Below, piece after piece: positions 32,148-41,879 of a stretch of 64,000 bases of DNA. The position numbers and the translations under genes were made by a program. The stretch's first letter is position 1; every line of letters begins with the position of its first letter. The notes under the pieces were generated by a model. It saw nothing but the letters and a program-made list of their open reading frames with translations, was not told where the DNA came from and did no database searches. The stretch is from Mixophyes australis (Eukaryota; Chordata; Amphibia; Anura; Limnodynastidae), in assembly GCA_036250195.1 (NCBI GenBank), contig JAVHZZ010000001.1, positions 391,852,783-391,916,782 on the forward strand, read 5' to 3'.

Positions 32148-33440
32148 CTTCTAACCCCAAATGCCTTTTTAACACATTTAAATCTCTTCTCAAACCTCCC
32201 ACCCCAAACCCTCCAACTACCATCAGTGCCCAGGATCTTGCTTTCTGTTTCAAGGACAAGATTGATAAAATCTTGAAATGGTATTATCTCCCTCAACTAG
32301 TAATCAGGGCCGGATTAACCCGAGGTCTAACTGGGCTACAGCCCAGGGGCCTCGGGCATCCAGGGGGCCCCTTAAAAGTGCTAAGCAGCAGTATTAGTTG
32401 GCGGGGAGCGGGGCCCGATCAATGCTGCTGAGCCTGTCACTGCAGTCCTTCACCGGCGCTCAGTAATCTCCTTACTGAGACTATGAGTCTCACTCTCAAG
32501 AGATCTCTTCAGTAGGGAGCTCATAGCGCGCTGCAGAAGGACTACAGTGACAGGAGAAGGAGGTAAGCGCTTGGGGTGAGGGGCCTCACGGGGGAATGGA
32601 GGCCCCCTTAGACAAGGGGCTTCCATTCCCCTAATCTGGCCCTGCTAGCAATCAGCTCAATTCCTTCCCAGCATCCTCTGACACCCTCTCTTCATTTTAT
32701 CCCACAAATGAAGAGGAAGTTTCTACTCTCTTCTTATCTCCCTACTCTACCTCCTGTCCTCTTGATCCCATACCCTCACAAATTGGTAGATCCCTGTGCT
32801 CATTCCACCTCTAACTAAAATCTGTAATCTCTCTTTACTGGTATCTTTCCATCACTATTCAAGCACGCAGTGATTCCTCCTATTGTAAAAAAAACTAAAT
32901 TCTGACCCAAACTCTCTCTCAAATTACCGCCCCATCTCTCAGCTCCCATGCCCCTCCAAACTTCTCGAGCGCATTGCGTACACTTGCATCGCACGTTTCC
33001 TTTCTGCAAACAACCTATTGGATCCTCTTAGGTCTGGCTTTCGCTCTCAGCACTCCACAGAGACTGCGCTGACCAAAGTTGTCAATGATCTGATCACAGA
33101 TAAAACTAAATGTCATTACTCTCTTCTAATTCTCCTGGATCGTTTTGCTGCATTTGACACTGTTGACCACTCTCTCCTCATACAAACGCTACAATCCCTA
33201 GGTCTTTAAGACACTGTCCTGTCCTGGTTCTCATCCTACCTATCTAATTGCTCTTTCAGTGTTAATTTCTTTGGAACAACCTTCCTTTATCAGTTGGAGT
33301 ACCACAAGGCTCAGTCCTAGGTCCTCTGCTATTCTCTAACTACACCACTTCTCTAAGAAAACTAATTAGCTCCTTTGGATTTCAGTATCATAACTATACG
33401 GATGATACACAAACTTATCTATCCTCTCCTGATCACAATG
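32148..33440 (+). pseudogene. L2-type LINE fragment with nested MITE
   Basis: Plus-strand L2 text: FKDKIDKIL near 32260; then, after the MITE at 32305-32644, the RT entry region [19 protein letters not shown] (about 33040) and FDTVDHSLL (about 33155); and finally a palm motif YTDD at 33395-33406 in place of the YADD seen in the copy at 17.8 kb. Several frameshifts and stops are present. The left edge coincides exactly with the right end of the hAT element, and the first eight bases (CTTCTAAC) are LINE sequence (compare 12905-12925 reversed), so the hAT inserted into this LINE. Confidence 0.75.
32305..32644. mobile_element. hAT-type MITE (340 bp, CAGGGCCGGATTA family)
   Basis: Starts CAGGGCCGGATTAACC and ends CTAATCTGGCCCTG. 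It is flanked by CTAGTAAT (32297-32304) and CTAGCAAT (32645-32652), an 8-bp duplication with one mismatch. Inserted in the L2 fragment; removing it rejoins LINE sequence. Confidence 0.85.
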
Positions 33441-33939
33441 GCCCATTGGGAGATTAGTTTGAAGTACTAGGGACTCAACCTTGTCTTCATGAAGGAAGAC
33501 TTGGAAGCGTGCGTGAAAAAAGCCTTGCAGTAGCAAGTGAAACAGAAAGATGGATGTGCCCAGTGGCAAAGTTGGAAAAAACGTGGTGTGGGAAGTGTGA
33601 GTAGTCAGGACACTTCTTACTACTGTCCAGGTGACAAAGTCTTTAAAGAATGGTCTTCCATTGAGCTGGAATCAGGAAGGAAAAACCAGCTGGATACTGG
33701 ACCGCAGATGATCATCCTGTCTGGACAAGATCTACTGCAAGGCTACTGGCATCTGCAGGAGACAGAGACCGGGGTATGGGAGACATCGAATACAACGGAC
33801 GACTGACCGATACTCATGTAGGAGATGTCCCTGAGGAAAAGGTAGACTTGTGAAGTCTGGAATATGCTGTATCTGGGGGCAGGTGGTGATGCCTACCTGG
33901 TGGTACCTGAGCAGATGGATGCTATAGGTACCCTGGAAG
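33441..33939. other. Unrecognised sequence (left flank of the LTR element)
   Basis: An 89-codon open frame at 33537-33806 has no familiar domain. It is the pre-insertion DNA into which the LTR retrotransposon went; the right half continues at 38122. Confidence 0.35.
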
Positions 33940-33944
33940 AAATA

Positions 33945-34571
33945 TGTCAGGATTTCCCAGGTATGACCACGGAGAGGGTATAAGTGGTTATAATGAGTTT
34001 ATTAACAAACACAGATGACAAGGTAACTCATGAGACAGTTCAAAGTGCAGATGAGAAACAGGTAACTGCAATAGTAGATTTCAACAGGCAGCGTAGAACT
34101 ACAAGTACCAGGTATAATGGTTGAAGATGCAGGAGCCCAGGACACAGGTAACAGCAATATTAGATTTCAACAGGCAGCGTAGAACTACAAGTACCAGGTA
34201 TAATGGTTGAAGATGCAGGAGTCCAGTAGCAGGTAACAGCAGTAGAGTATTCAATGAAGTAATTTGTAGGAGTCCAAGTAGCAGACAACAGCAGTAGTGA
34301 ATTCAATGGAAAAAACATGCAGGAGTCCAGATAGCAGACAGAAGCTGAGAACAGGGAATGCTCCTAGGAATGACCTGATGATCTGGCCCAGACCGTATGA
34401 AGCAGGCAGGTGTATATAGGCCTTATGCAGGTGACACAACTCTCAGTAATCAAGGAAAATGATCCAAGTAGCACAGTGGCCCCTTTGGTGGGCAGTGGTA
34501 CTACAAGTAGAATACCTAATGAGTCCAATCAGGTCACTGCAGACAGCAGCTGCAGAATGCAAGTCGTGACA
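33945..34571 (-). repeat. 3' LTR of the single-ORF element
   Basis: 627 bp. On the minus strand it contains a TATA box (34413-34418) and AATAAA (33998-34003), in the correct order. Two direct copies of an ~82-bp unit (starting GTAACTGCAATAGTAGATTT and GTAACAGCAATATTAGATTT) lie at about 34062-34215. Confidence 0.93.
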
Positions 34572-34611
34572 GTACCCCCTCCTTAAAGGGCGGATTCCAG
34601 ACGCCCAAATA

Positions 34612-37389
34612 CTAGGAATGGTCGGAAAGGTCAGAGTCATAATCCAGAATTGGGCATGTAGTTGAGAAGGCTTCATGCAAGGACGGGAAGGGTATAGAGA
34701 CCACACCACAGGGGAGTTGAGATCCAGGAGAATCTTTCTTCTTCTTCTTCTTCTTTACTTTCTTTTTGTGGTTTTTAGAAGGTTGCTGGAAATGGAGCGA
34801 AGAAAACGATAATCTCAAGGTTGGAGTAGCCGGAGATAGAACATGAAGCATAGATGAAGCACTGGGAGTGGGATTGGCAAGTGCTGGTGTAAATTCTTTG
34901 ATCACGGCCTCAGTAAAAAGTTGTAAATCAGACAGGATGGCATCTTGGGTTTCAATTAAAGGCTCTACCCATTCCAGAGCTTTCCCTGTAAAGTTGGCCA
35001 ACATGTAAAACACCTGCTTTCGTTGGGTATCAAGGGGGTCAAATACAAAGGGAAAATAGGATATACAAAACTTATTGAGGGCATGAAATTGCTGAATATC
35101 CCCATTGAACGTAGGTGGTAGCTCCGACTTGGCAGCAGGCCCGGACTGGGTGGCAGGCTTGGCAGGAACAGCACTGAGAGAAGCCTCGGGGCAGACAACA
35201 CTTTGAGAAGCCTGAGGGCAGACAGCACTTTGAGAAGCCTGAGGGCAGACAGCACTTTGAGAAGCCTGAGGGCAGACAGCACTTTGAGAAGCCTGAGGGC
35301 AGACAGCACTTTGAGAAGCCTGAGGGCAGACAGCACTTTGAGAAGCCTGAGGGCAGACAGCACTTTGAGAAGCCTGAGGGCAGACAGCACTTTGAGAAGC
35401 CTGAGGGCAGACAGCACCAAGTGGTAACTCGGGCTGGACCGCATGGACTGGCAACTCGGGCTGGACCGCATTGACTGGCAACTCGGGCTGGACCGCATTG
35501 ACTGGCAACTCGGGCTGGACCGCATGGACTGGCAACTCGGGCTGGACCGCATGGACTGGCAACTCGGGCTGGACCGCATGGACTGGCAACTCGGGCTGGA
35601 CCGCATGGACATGGACTGGCAACTCGGGCTGGACCGCATGGACATGGACTGGCAACTCGGGCTGGACCGCATGGACATGGACTGGCAACTCGGGCTGGAC
35701 CACATGGAACTCTTCTGGAGCAGACTGGAGGGACAGGACCCCCTCTGGAGAAGTCTTTAAGGGCAGCGCCCCCTCTGGAGCAGACGGGAAGGGCAGCGCC
35801 CCCTCTGGAGCAGACGGGAAGGGCAGCGCCCCCTCTGGAGCAGACGGGAAGGGCAGCGCCCCCTCTGGAGCAGACGGGAAGGGCAGCGCCCCCTCTGGAG
35901 CAGACGGGAAGGGCAGCGCCCCCTCTGGAGCAGACGGGAAGGGCAGCGCCCCCTCTGGAGCAGACGGGAAGGGCAGCGCCCCCTCTGGAGAAGACTGGAA
36001 GGGCAGCGCCCCCTCTGGAGCAGACTGGAAGGGCAGCGCCCCCTCTGGAGAAGACTGGAAGGGCAGCGCCCCCTCTGGAGAAGACTGGAAGGGCAGCGCC
36101 CCCTCTGGAGAAGACTGGAAGGGCAGCGCCCCCTCTGGAGCAGACGGTAAGGGCAGCGCCCCCTCTGGAGCAGACGGTAAGGGCAGCGCCCCCTCTGGAG
36201 CAGACGGTAAGGGCAGCGCCCCTTCTGGAGCAGACGGTAAGGGCAGCGCCCCCTCTGGAGCAGACGGTAAGGGCAGCGCCCCCTCTGGAGCAGACGGTAA
36301 GGGCAGCGCCCCCTCTGGAAAAGACGGTAAGGGCAGCGCCCCCTCTGGAGAAGACTGGAAGGGCAGCGCCCCCTCTGGAGCAGACTGGAAGGGCAGCGCC
36401 CCCTCTGGAGCAGACTGGAAGGGCAGCGCCCCCTCTGGAGAAGACTGGAAGGGCAGCGCCCCCTCTGGAGCAGACTGGAAGGGCAGCACCCCCTCTGGAG
36501 CAGACTGGAAGGGCAGCGCCCCCTCTGGAGCAGACTGGAAGGGCAGCGCCCCCTCTGGAGCAGACTGGAAGGGCAGCGCCCCCTCTGGAGCAGACTGGAA
36601 GGGCAGCGCCCCCTCTGGAGCAGACTGGAAGGGCAGCGCCCCCTCTGGAGCAGACTGGAAGGGCAGCGCCCCCTCTGGAGCAGACTGGAAGGGCAGCGCC
36701 CCCTCTGGAGCAGACTGGAAGGGCAGCGCCCCCTCTGGAGCAGACTGGAAGGGCAGCGCCCCCTCTGGAGCAAACTTTAAGGGCAGCGCCCCCTCTGGAG
36801 CAAACTTTAAGGGCAGCGCCCCCTCTGGAGCAAACTTTAAGGGCAGCGCCCCCTCTGGAGCAAACTTTAAGGGCAGCGCCCCCTCTGGAGCAAACTTTAA
36901 GGGCAGCGCCCCCTCTGGGTTGAACTGGGGAACCCGGGTTCTCATGGGAGCAGATAACATGTCTGGAATGAAGACAGAAGCTTGTAACTCAGAGCTGGAG
37001 ATAGAGGTTGAAGATGGTCGGAGTCTACGGAGCGGGCAATCCTGTAAAAAATGTAAATCACTGGCACAGTAAAGACACAGTTTGTAGGTCCTCCTGCGCC
37101 ATCGCTCCTCTTCGGTCAGGTGGGGGCGTGGAGCACCTGAAAACCTGGAATTTGTTACAGGACTATTGGAAGGTGCTGCTTGCAGAGAGTCAAAGGCAGA
37201 CAAATTTGATAATGAAATGTTAGCAGCACAGTTAGACTCCTTACTGCAGCATGTACCAGGGGTGGAAACTGGAAGTTGCTTGAGCACTTGATTCAACAAA
37301 GAAGATACTTGCACTATTTGAGTGCGAAGTTGCAGAATGTCCACTTGGAGCAATTGAAACAGGGAATTTTCGGAGGAAATAGTAGCCAT
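34612..37389 (-). CDS. Gag-like protein with permuted domains and three tandem peptide arrays (925 aa)
   Basis: The open frame extends upstream into the LTR, so I place the start at the first ATG after the LTR with strong context (ACCATGG, 37389), giving MATISSENSLFQLL. Order: leucine-rich coiled coil (8-40); basic EEERWRRR and a CX2CX4HX4C zinc knuckle (Cys105, Cys108, His113, Cys118), a nucleic-acid-binding nucleocapsid feature; about 39 copies of a 10-residue repeat like SAPEGALPFQ (158-555); 10 copies of VQPELPVHA or its 11-residue form (562-656); nine of CPQASQSAV (656-737); a capsid-like gypsy Gag domain (757-836, with LPPTFNGD and GKALEWVEPLIE); and a poly-lysine tract (872-885). In normal Gag the knuckle follows the capsid. 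It probably assembles particles for the element (inference). No stop or frameshift interrupts it. Confidence 0.85.
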   Translation of the reverse strand: MATISSENSLFQLLQVDILQLRTQIVQVSSLLNQVLKQLPVSTPGTCCSKESNCAANISLSNLSAFDSLQAAPSNSPVTNSRFSGAPRPHLTEEERWRRRTYKLCLYCASDLHFLQDCPLRRLRPSSTSISSSELQASVFIPDMLSAPMRTRVPQFNPEGALPLKFAPEGALPLKFAPEGALPLKFAPEGALPLKFAPEGALPLKFAPEGALPFQSAPEGALPFQSAPEGALPFQSAPEGALPFQSAPEGALPFQSAPEGALPFQSAPEGALPFQSAPEGALPFQSAPEGALPFQSAPEGVLPFQSAPEGALPFQSSPEGALPFQSAPEGALPFQSAPEGALPFQSSPEGALPLPSFPEGALPLPSAPEGALPLPSAPEGALPLPSAPEGALPLPSAPEGALPLPSAPEGALPLPSAPEGALPFQSSPEGALPFQSSPEGALPFQSSPEGALPFQSAPEGALPFQSSPEGALPFPSAPEGALPFPSAPEGALPFPSAPEGALPFPSAPEGALPFPSAPEGALPFPSAPEGALPFPSAPEGALPLKTSPEGVLSLQSAPEEFHVVQPELPVHVHAVQPELPVHVHAVQPELPVHVHAVQPELPVHAVQPELPVHAVQPELPVHAVQPELPVNAVQPELPVNAVQPELPVHAVQPELPLGAVCPQASQSAVCPQASQSAVCPQASQSAVCPQASQSAVCPQASQSAVCPQASQSAVCPQASQSAVCPQASQSVVCPEASLSAVPAKPATQSGPAAKSELPPTFNGDIQQFHALNKFCISYFPFVFDPLDTQRKQVFYMLANFTGKALEWVEPLIETQDAILSDLQLFTEAVIKEFTPALANPTPSASSMLHVLSPATPTLRLSFSSLHFQQPSKNHKKKVKKKKKKKDSPGSQLPCGVVSIPFPSLHEAFSTTCPILDYDSDLSDHS
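35182..35421 (-). repeat. 27-bp array encoding CPQASQSAV
   Basis: Nine copies, eight of them almost identical (AGAAGCCTGAGGGCAGACAG core on the plus strand). The period is a multiple of three, so the frame is kept. Confidence 0.95.
35422..35705 (-). repeat. 27/33-bp array encoding VQPELPVHA and VQPELPVHVHA
   Basis: Ten copies of GGCAACTCGGGCTGGACCGC plus spacer. Three carry a 6-bp duplication (ACATGG) that adds two residues. Both unit lengths are multiples of three. Confidence 0.95.
35731..36920 (-). repeat. 30-bp minisatellite encoding the EGALP decapeptide array
   Basis: About 39-40 units in perfect 30-bp register (GGGCAGCGCCCCCTCTGGAG core on the plus strand). Variants are blocked: seven GACGGGAA endings, then mixed GACTGGAA, seven GACGGTAA, a long GACTGGAA block, and about five AACTTTAA at the far end. 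Such blocks indicate repeated local amplification. Confidence 0.97.
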
Positions 37390-37489
37390 GGTCTTAATGA
37401 ATACAGAGTAGGTCACTCCCCTGGAAATCCTTTTCAAAGAGGGATGAAAGCCGTGCAGCAGCAGGCTCGGTATTAGGGCCAGATCATAC

Positions 37490-38116
37490 TGTCCGGATTT
37501 CCCAGGTATGACCACGGAGAGGGTATAAGTGGTTATAATGAGTTTATTAACAAACACAGATGACAAGGTAACTCATGAGACAGTTCAAAGTGCAGATGAG
37601 AAACAGGTAACTGCAATAGTAGATTTCAACAGGCAGCGTAGAACTACAAGTACCAGGTATAATGGTTGAAGATGCAGGAGCCCAGGACACAGGTAACAGC
37701 AATATTAGATTTCAACAGGCAGCGTAGAACTACAAGTACCAGGTATAATGGTTGAAGATGCAGGAGTCCAGTAGCAGGTAACAGCAGTAGAGTATTCAAT
37801 GAAGTAATTTGTAGGAGTCCAAGTAGCAGACAACAGCAGTAGTGAATTCAATGGAAAAAACATGCAGGAGTCCAGATAGCAGACAGAAGCTGAGAACAGG
37901 GAATGCTCCTAGGAATGACCTGATGATCTGGCCCAGACCGTATGAAGCAGGCAGGTGTATATAGGCCTTATGCAGGTGACACAACTCTCAGTAATCAAGG
38001 AAAATGATCCAAGTAGCACAGTGGCCCCTTTGGTGGGCAGTGGTACTACAAGTAGAATACCTAATGAGTCCAATCAGGTCACTGCAGACAGCAGCTGCAG
38101 AATGCAAGTCGTGACA
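37490..38116 (-). repeat. 5' LTR of the single-ORF element
   Basis: 627 bp, the same as 33945-34571 apart from one base near its left edge. In minus sense it provides the promoter (TATA, about 37958-37963) for the gag-like ORF, which starts about 100 bp downstream of it. Confidence 0.93.
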
Positions 38117-38121
38117 AAATA

Positions 38122-39445
38122 GCTGCTAAAGTGAGGTACTTGACAGAGAAGAAGGTACCCTGGAAAGCACAATCGGTGAGTGGTGGATGTTGCCACCCTC
38201 CAAAGAGGAGCCAAGTGTCTTAGAAGTGGTACCCGAAGAATGAGAGGTTCCAGTTGCTGCCGTTGAAGAGACCCGCTGGATGCCTGCTCTTGATGATGAA
38301 GAAGATGATGGCCTGGATTAGATCCTGTGGTGCTACTGAAGTGGATGTGATTTGAATGTGCCGGTAAGCGATCCTTCGGATGTGCTAGTAAGTGACTACA
38401 CATGCTAGATGATAATGTTGTGCTGCATTCTGACCATAGAGCATTGTTATGACCAGGGCGCTATTATTGTTGTAGTAGTTAGCACTAGAGTGGGTGGTAT
38501 ATACTAGCATGGTAGACAGATATCTGGGGGGGGGTTGTTGCATGTTACTCTTTCCTTAGACACCATTCCTGGGAGAAGACCATCAAGAGGATACAATGAC
38601 ATGTGATGGCATGCAAACCACAGTTTAATACATACTCCAGTTTGATCTTTCATCCAATGGTATGAGTTTTGTAGATCAAATTTGAGTGTTCATTTAAAAT
38701 GTATTACTTTGAAAAGACATAAAAAATCTGACATTTTGGATGATCATTTGCTTACTATATGGCACTGTTCCAGATATTTTATTTTATCTCAGCTGAAGAA
38801 ATAAGAAAAAGGCATGGCCATGGGGTAATGGAAGGGGGGATAAAAGGACAAAGGGGACAGCGAATGAAGGAGTCAATATAGGGACATGGGGACAATTAAG
38901 CTCTTGGAATATCTCCGCATAGCTGAATTTGATGTGCTGAAGTGTAACATTGCAGGGGTGCTGTAAGGGTATAATAGATCAACATACACATACTGTACAA
39001 AGCATAGATCTCAAGTCCGAAAAGTCTAGGTACCCCTGGTCTAAGAATTTAGTGATGTGTGTAATTTCCCTCACCAGCTCCCCTTGCACTGATCCAACAA
39101 CCAGTGTTTGTGTGTCTCTGTGTGCAGTGTCTTTGTCACAGGAGTACATTAATCAAAGAGCAAAAAGTCCTATAAACAAGTGGTTCTACCGGCAAGAAGA
39201 TTCATCAGGTCTCAATGGCAATAGCTTTCCCATGATGCCTATTTAACAAGCATCACAGTGTTACCATCGTAGTACTTGTTCTTTAGTTGCCATCTCAAAA
39301 TGCTTTATTCTTTGAAAAACATTTTTGGGAGTGGACAATATTTTTCTACTTTTTTAAATCTATTTATTTATTTTGTTACTTGTGGAAATGAAAGTCCAGG
39401 TCACACATGCGCATATCCCCTGAAACTAACCTGGCACAGCAGTAA
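38122..39445. other. Unrecognised sequence (right flank of the LTR element)
   Basis: No gene recognised; chance open frames up to 109 codons. Part of the pre-insertion locus. Confidence 0.35.
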
Positions 39446-39610
39446 GCATACATGCCTACTCTCCCAGATTATCCGGGAGGCTCATAAAGTTTGAGGAGTC
39501 CTCCAGTACTCCTAGAAGTGTAGGCACTCTCCTGTATCACAGACTGAGGCAGGGCTTAATGACATAATTGACATTCTAAAGCTCTACCCCCTGCCCCACA
39601 ATACTGCAAA
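39446..39610. repeat. Fragment of the CATAC...CTCCCGG MITE family
   Basis: CATACATGCCTACTCTCCCA followed by TCCGGGAGGCTC resembles the ends of the MITEs at 15078 and 40332. Only one end is present. Confidence 0.4.
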
Positions 39611-40123
39611 TCATGATCCCCTCCACACTTGCCACCTGACCTGAGAAACGGAAAGTTGTTATTTATGGCAGTAAGTACTTTAGGTCAGTATCACAGAGGC
39701 AGCTGAGTTTCGTTCTGCTGCCCCAGTGATATTTCATTGATAAATTGTGATGAAAGGTCAATTTTTACATAAAAAAATTCTGCCTTACCATCACATATCG
39801 ATAAGCAAGAAAACACAGTGAGAAAGCAATCATTTACTTAGTAAACAGTAACTGACTCCTTGCAGAGCAGGTCCTATCTAGTGGGATAATGTGACCTCTG
39901 TGCTACAATAATTTTATTGTTTAAATTCCTGTATATAGAAATGTCTCCTGTATGCGTTCAGCAGTGTCTTACTTGCTACATTTGATGTATATTAATTTAG
40001 ATTACAGATACTAAAAATGATATGGAGTGTTTAACAATGCAGTTTGAGTAAAGCATAATTAAATGTATTTGTGTTATAAAATGACATATACACTAGACTT
40101 GATAATTCCACAAATGTGGAGAT

Positions 40124-41060
40124 TGTTAGAACTCTGCCTTTAGCTTGTATGTGGCTGCAGTACCTCAATACCACTGTCTGTTTTGCCCTTGAACATTACA
40201 CCTTATCTGCAGGAGTGAATCTTCATCCCTGATTAGTGCCTGCACCTGTTCCACTGCTTTATATATTTGTCTAAGTCAGTGTTCCTTGTAGTTCATCGTT
40301 TGTTCCTGTCTGTTATTCTTGTGATTTACCCCATATTTGTCAACTCTTGCAATTTGGTTATCAGGAGGTCCAGGGGGCAGGTGGGCATGTGGGGACGGAG
40401 CTCGGAGAATTGCGTCATTGGCCCTGCATCCTAAACTGTCAGTCATTTATAAGAACATGGGGTGGGGTAACGATGACGCGTGAATCGCATCACTAAGCTG
40501 CACTCACTCAATTTAACTTACCGAACTAGCCGGGATCCAGGAGGTTGCCCTCCTCTCCTGGGGGTCCGGGTGGACTCCCAGAAATTCAGGAGTCTCCCGG
40601 ACATTCTGGGAGAGTAGGCAGCTATGGAATTTCCTGCTTCAGTGTGTTTCTTTGGTTTGAACTCTGCTTGTGACCTGACTATCCCTGATTGCTTCCTGGC
40701 TTGACCTTTGCCGGGTATTTAACCCTGCCTTGTTATCTGTGATTCCTGCCTCCTTCATCTGGTGCCTTGTGCCTCCTGGCTATCTGGAAGTCTGATACCT
40801 GTTCCCATAATCTGGTAACTCTGTCTCCTTGTTCCTGCATTTGAACTGTGCTTTGTCATCTGAATTATTGCTTGGAACCTGTTGCTTCTATGAAGTAATC
40901 CTGTCATTTACCGCACCTGTTCCTATTTTGTGTATCAGTGTATACATGTTATTCTGCTATTGAAACCTGCAAATTCCATGAACCGACTCTCTGTTTACAA
41001 TTTTCTGCTTTAATAAAGTCTTGGTTTTTCTATGTGTTGCCTCTTCGCGAGTTCACACTA
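40124..41060 (+). mobile_element. Solo LTR-like element split by a MITE
   Basis: Begins TGTTAGAACTC and ends near GAGTTCACAC; the outer GAACTC/GAGTTC pair is inverted as in LTR ends. Plus-sense TATA box (TTTATATATT, about 40258) and AATAAA (41012-41017) are in the right order. A hAT-like MITE is inserted at 40332-40625 and the palindromic MITE copy C abuts the right end. No clear duplication survives. Confidence 0.55.
40332..40625. mobile_element. hAT-like MITE inserted in an LTR
   Basis: Ends CATATTTGTCAACTC and, complemented, CATAGCTGCCTACTC; contains CGGGAG/CTCCCG inverted blocks like the element at 15078. The flanking 8 bases are only similar (ATTTACCC versus GAATTTCC), so the duplication is degraded. 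Confidence 0.6.
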
Positions 41061-41224
41061 GGGGGTAAATGTTTTCTGGCGGGTTTGAAAAGTGGAGATG
41101 TTGCCTATAGCAACCAATCAGATTCTAGCTGTCATTTTGTAGAATGTACTAAATAAATGATAGCTAGAATCTGATTGGTTTTTCAAACCCACCGGAAAAC
41201 TCTCAGCTTGATAAATTTACCCCT
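41060..41224. repeat. Palindromic MITE, copy C
   Basis: Same family as 2443-2616, with ends AGGGGGTAAATG / AAATTTACCCCT. The right arm has lost about 20 bp (the TGCTATAGGCAACATCTCC part). It is bounded by TA on both sides, suggesting a TA target. Confidence 0.75.
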
Positions 41225-41879
41225 AGGAATCATAATAGAGACAAAACCACAAAGAAACTGAGAAACAGATATACAGTATAAACACATAATCTAATCACCA
41301 TCACAATAATAGTGAAAGTGTAAAAGATTCTTTTTGCTACCACCCTTATCCCAAGTCCAGTGGAAAAGATGTAGCTTGATGTTTAATTAATGTCACATAC
41401 CTTCTGTTTGGTCGAAGGCAATATGTTTTATGCTGCTTATAACGCATATAGCCCTATCCCATTTGTAATCTTCAATATGGAAAAGACATGATCTGTTTTT
41501 TCAGCTTGTTCTCAGGTCTTGTTGCTTTAGCTTTAGAACCTGACTTTACCCCATTCATGTATTCCCTAGAGTGTAAGGAACAGCAGTATGCAGTTTAGCA
41601 GTGGCTGCACAGCAATTTCCCTCCAGCAACATTTTCAGGAACTATCACTATCAGCACTAACCCTGACCTGACAAACGCTCAGCCCTTACTGGCACACAGT
41701 CAAAAATGACCAGTATAAAGTCAATATGTGCCTATATTTAAACATAATTTCCAGGAATTATTTACTGTTGTGGAGTTTCTTTCAAATACCTAATGTGTAT
41801 CCTAATATTAGCACCCTCATTTGACAGAGTGTAGAGAAACCACAATTCCCATCCCTCCTCCCCTGTTTCTTCAAGGTAA
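41225..41879. other. Unrecognised sequence
   Basis: No gene or repeat family recognised. Confidence 0.3.

Larger units (their letters stand above)
33945..38116 (-). mobile_element. Complete non-autonomous LTR retrotransposon with single gag-like ORF
   Basis: Two 627-bp LTRs (33945-34571, 37490-38116) are identical except for one base (A at 33949, C at 37494). The element is flanked by a perfect 5-bp duplication AAATA (33940-33944, 38117-38121). On the minus strand LTRs start TGTCACGAC and end in ACA; a polypurine tract AAGGAGGGGGTAC abuts the 3' LTR at 34572. The 2.9-kb interior is almost filled by one ORF (34612-37389). There is no protease, reverse transcriptase, RNase H or integrase, so it must be copied in trans. 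A primer-binding site is not evident: the sequence after the 5' LTR (GTATGATCTGGCCC) shows no tRNA complement I recognise. Near-identical LTRs imply a very recent insertion. Confidence 0.93.

Noticed and set aside
33537..33806. 89-codon open frame in the flank of the LTR element
   Set aside because: No start context, domain or homologue I recognise; length is within chance expectation.
35757..36773. 338-codon minus-strand frame of CLLQRGRCPS-type repeats
   Set aside because: Alternative frame of the same array, contained in it and lacking any flanking domain.
35182..36920. Regular direct repeats resembling a CRISPR array
   Set aside because: Units are contiguous without unique spacers, coding, and in a eukaryotic retrotransposon.
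35471..37072. 533-codon plus-strand open frame rich in GSAPSGADWK repeats
   Set aside because: It is the complement of the 30-bp array in the gag-like ORF; the stop-free unit of 30 bp forces long open frames on both strands. The LTR signals and the Gag motifs are on the minus strand.
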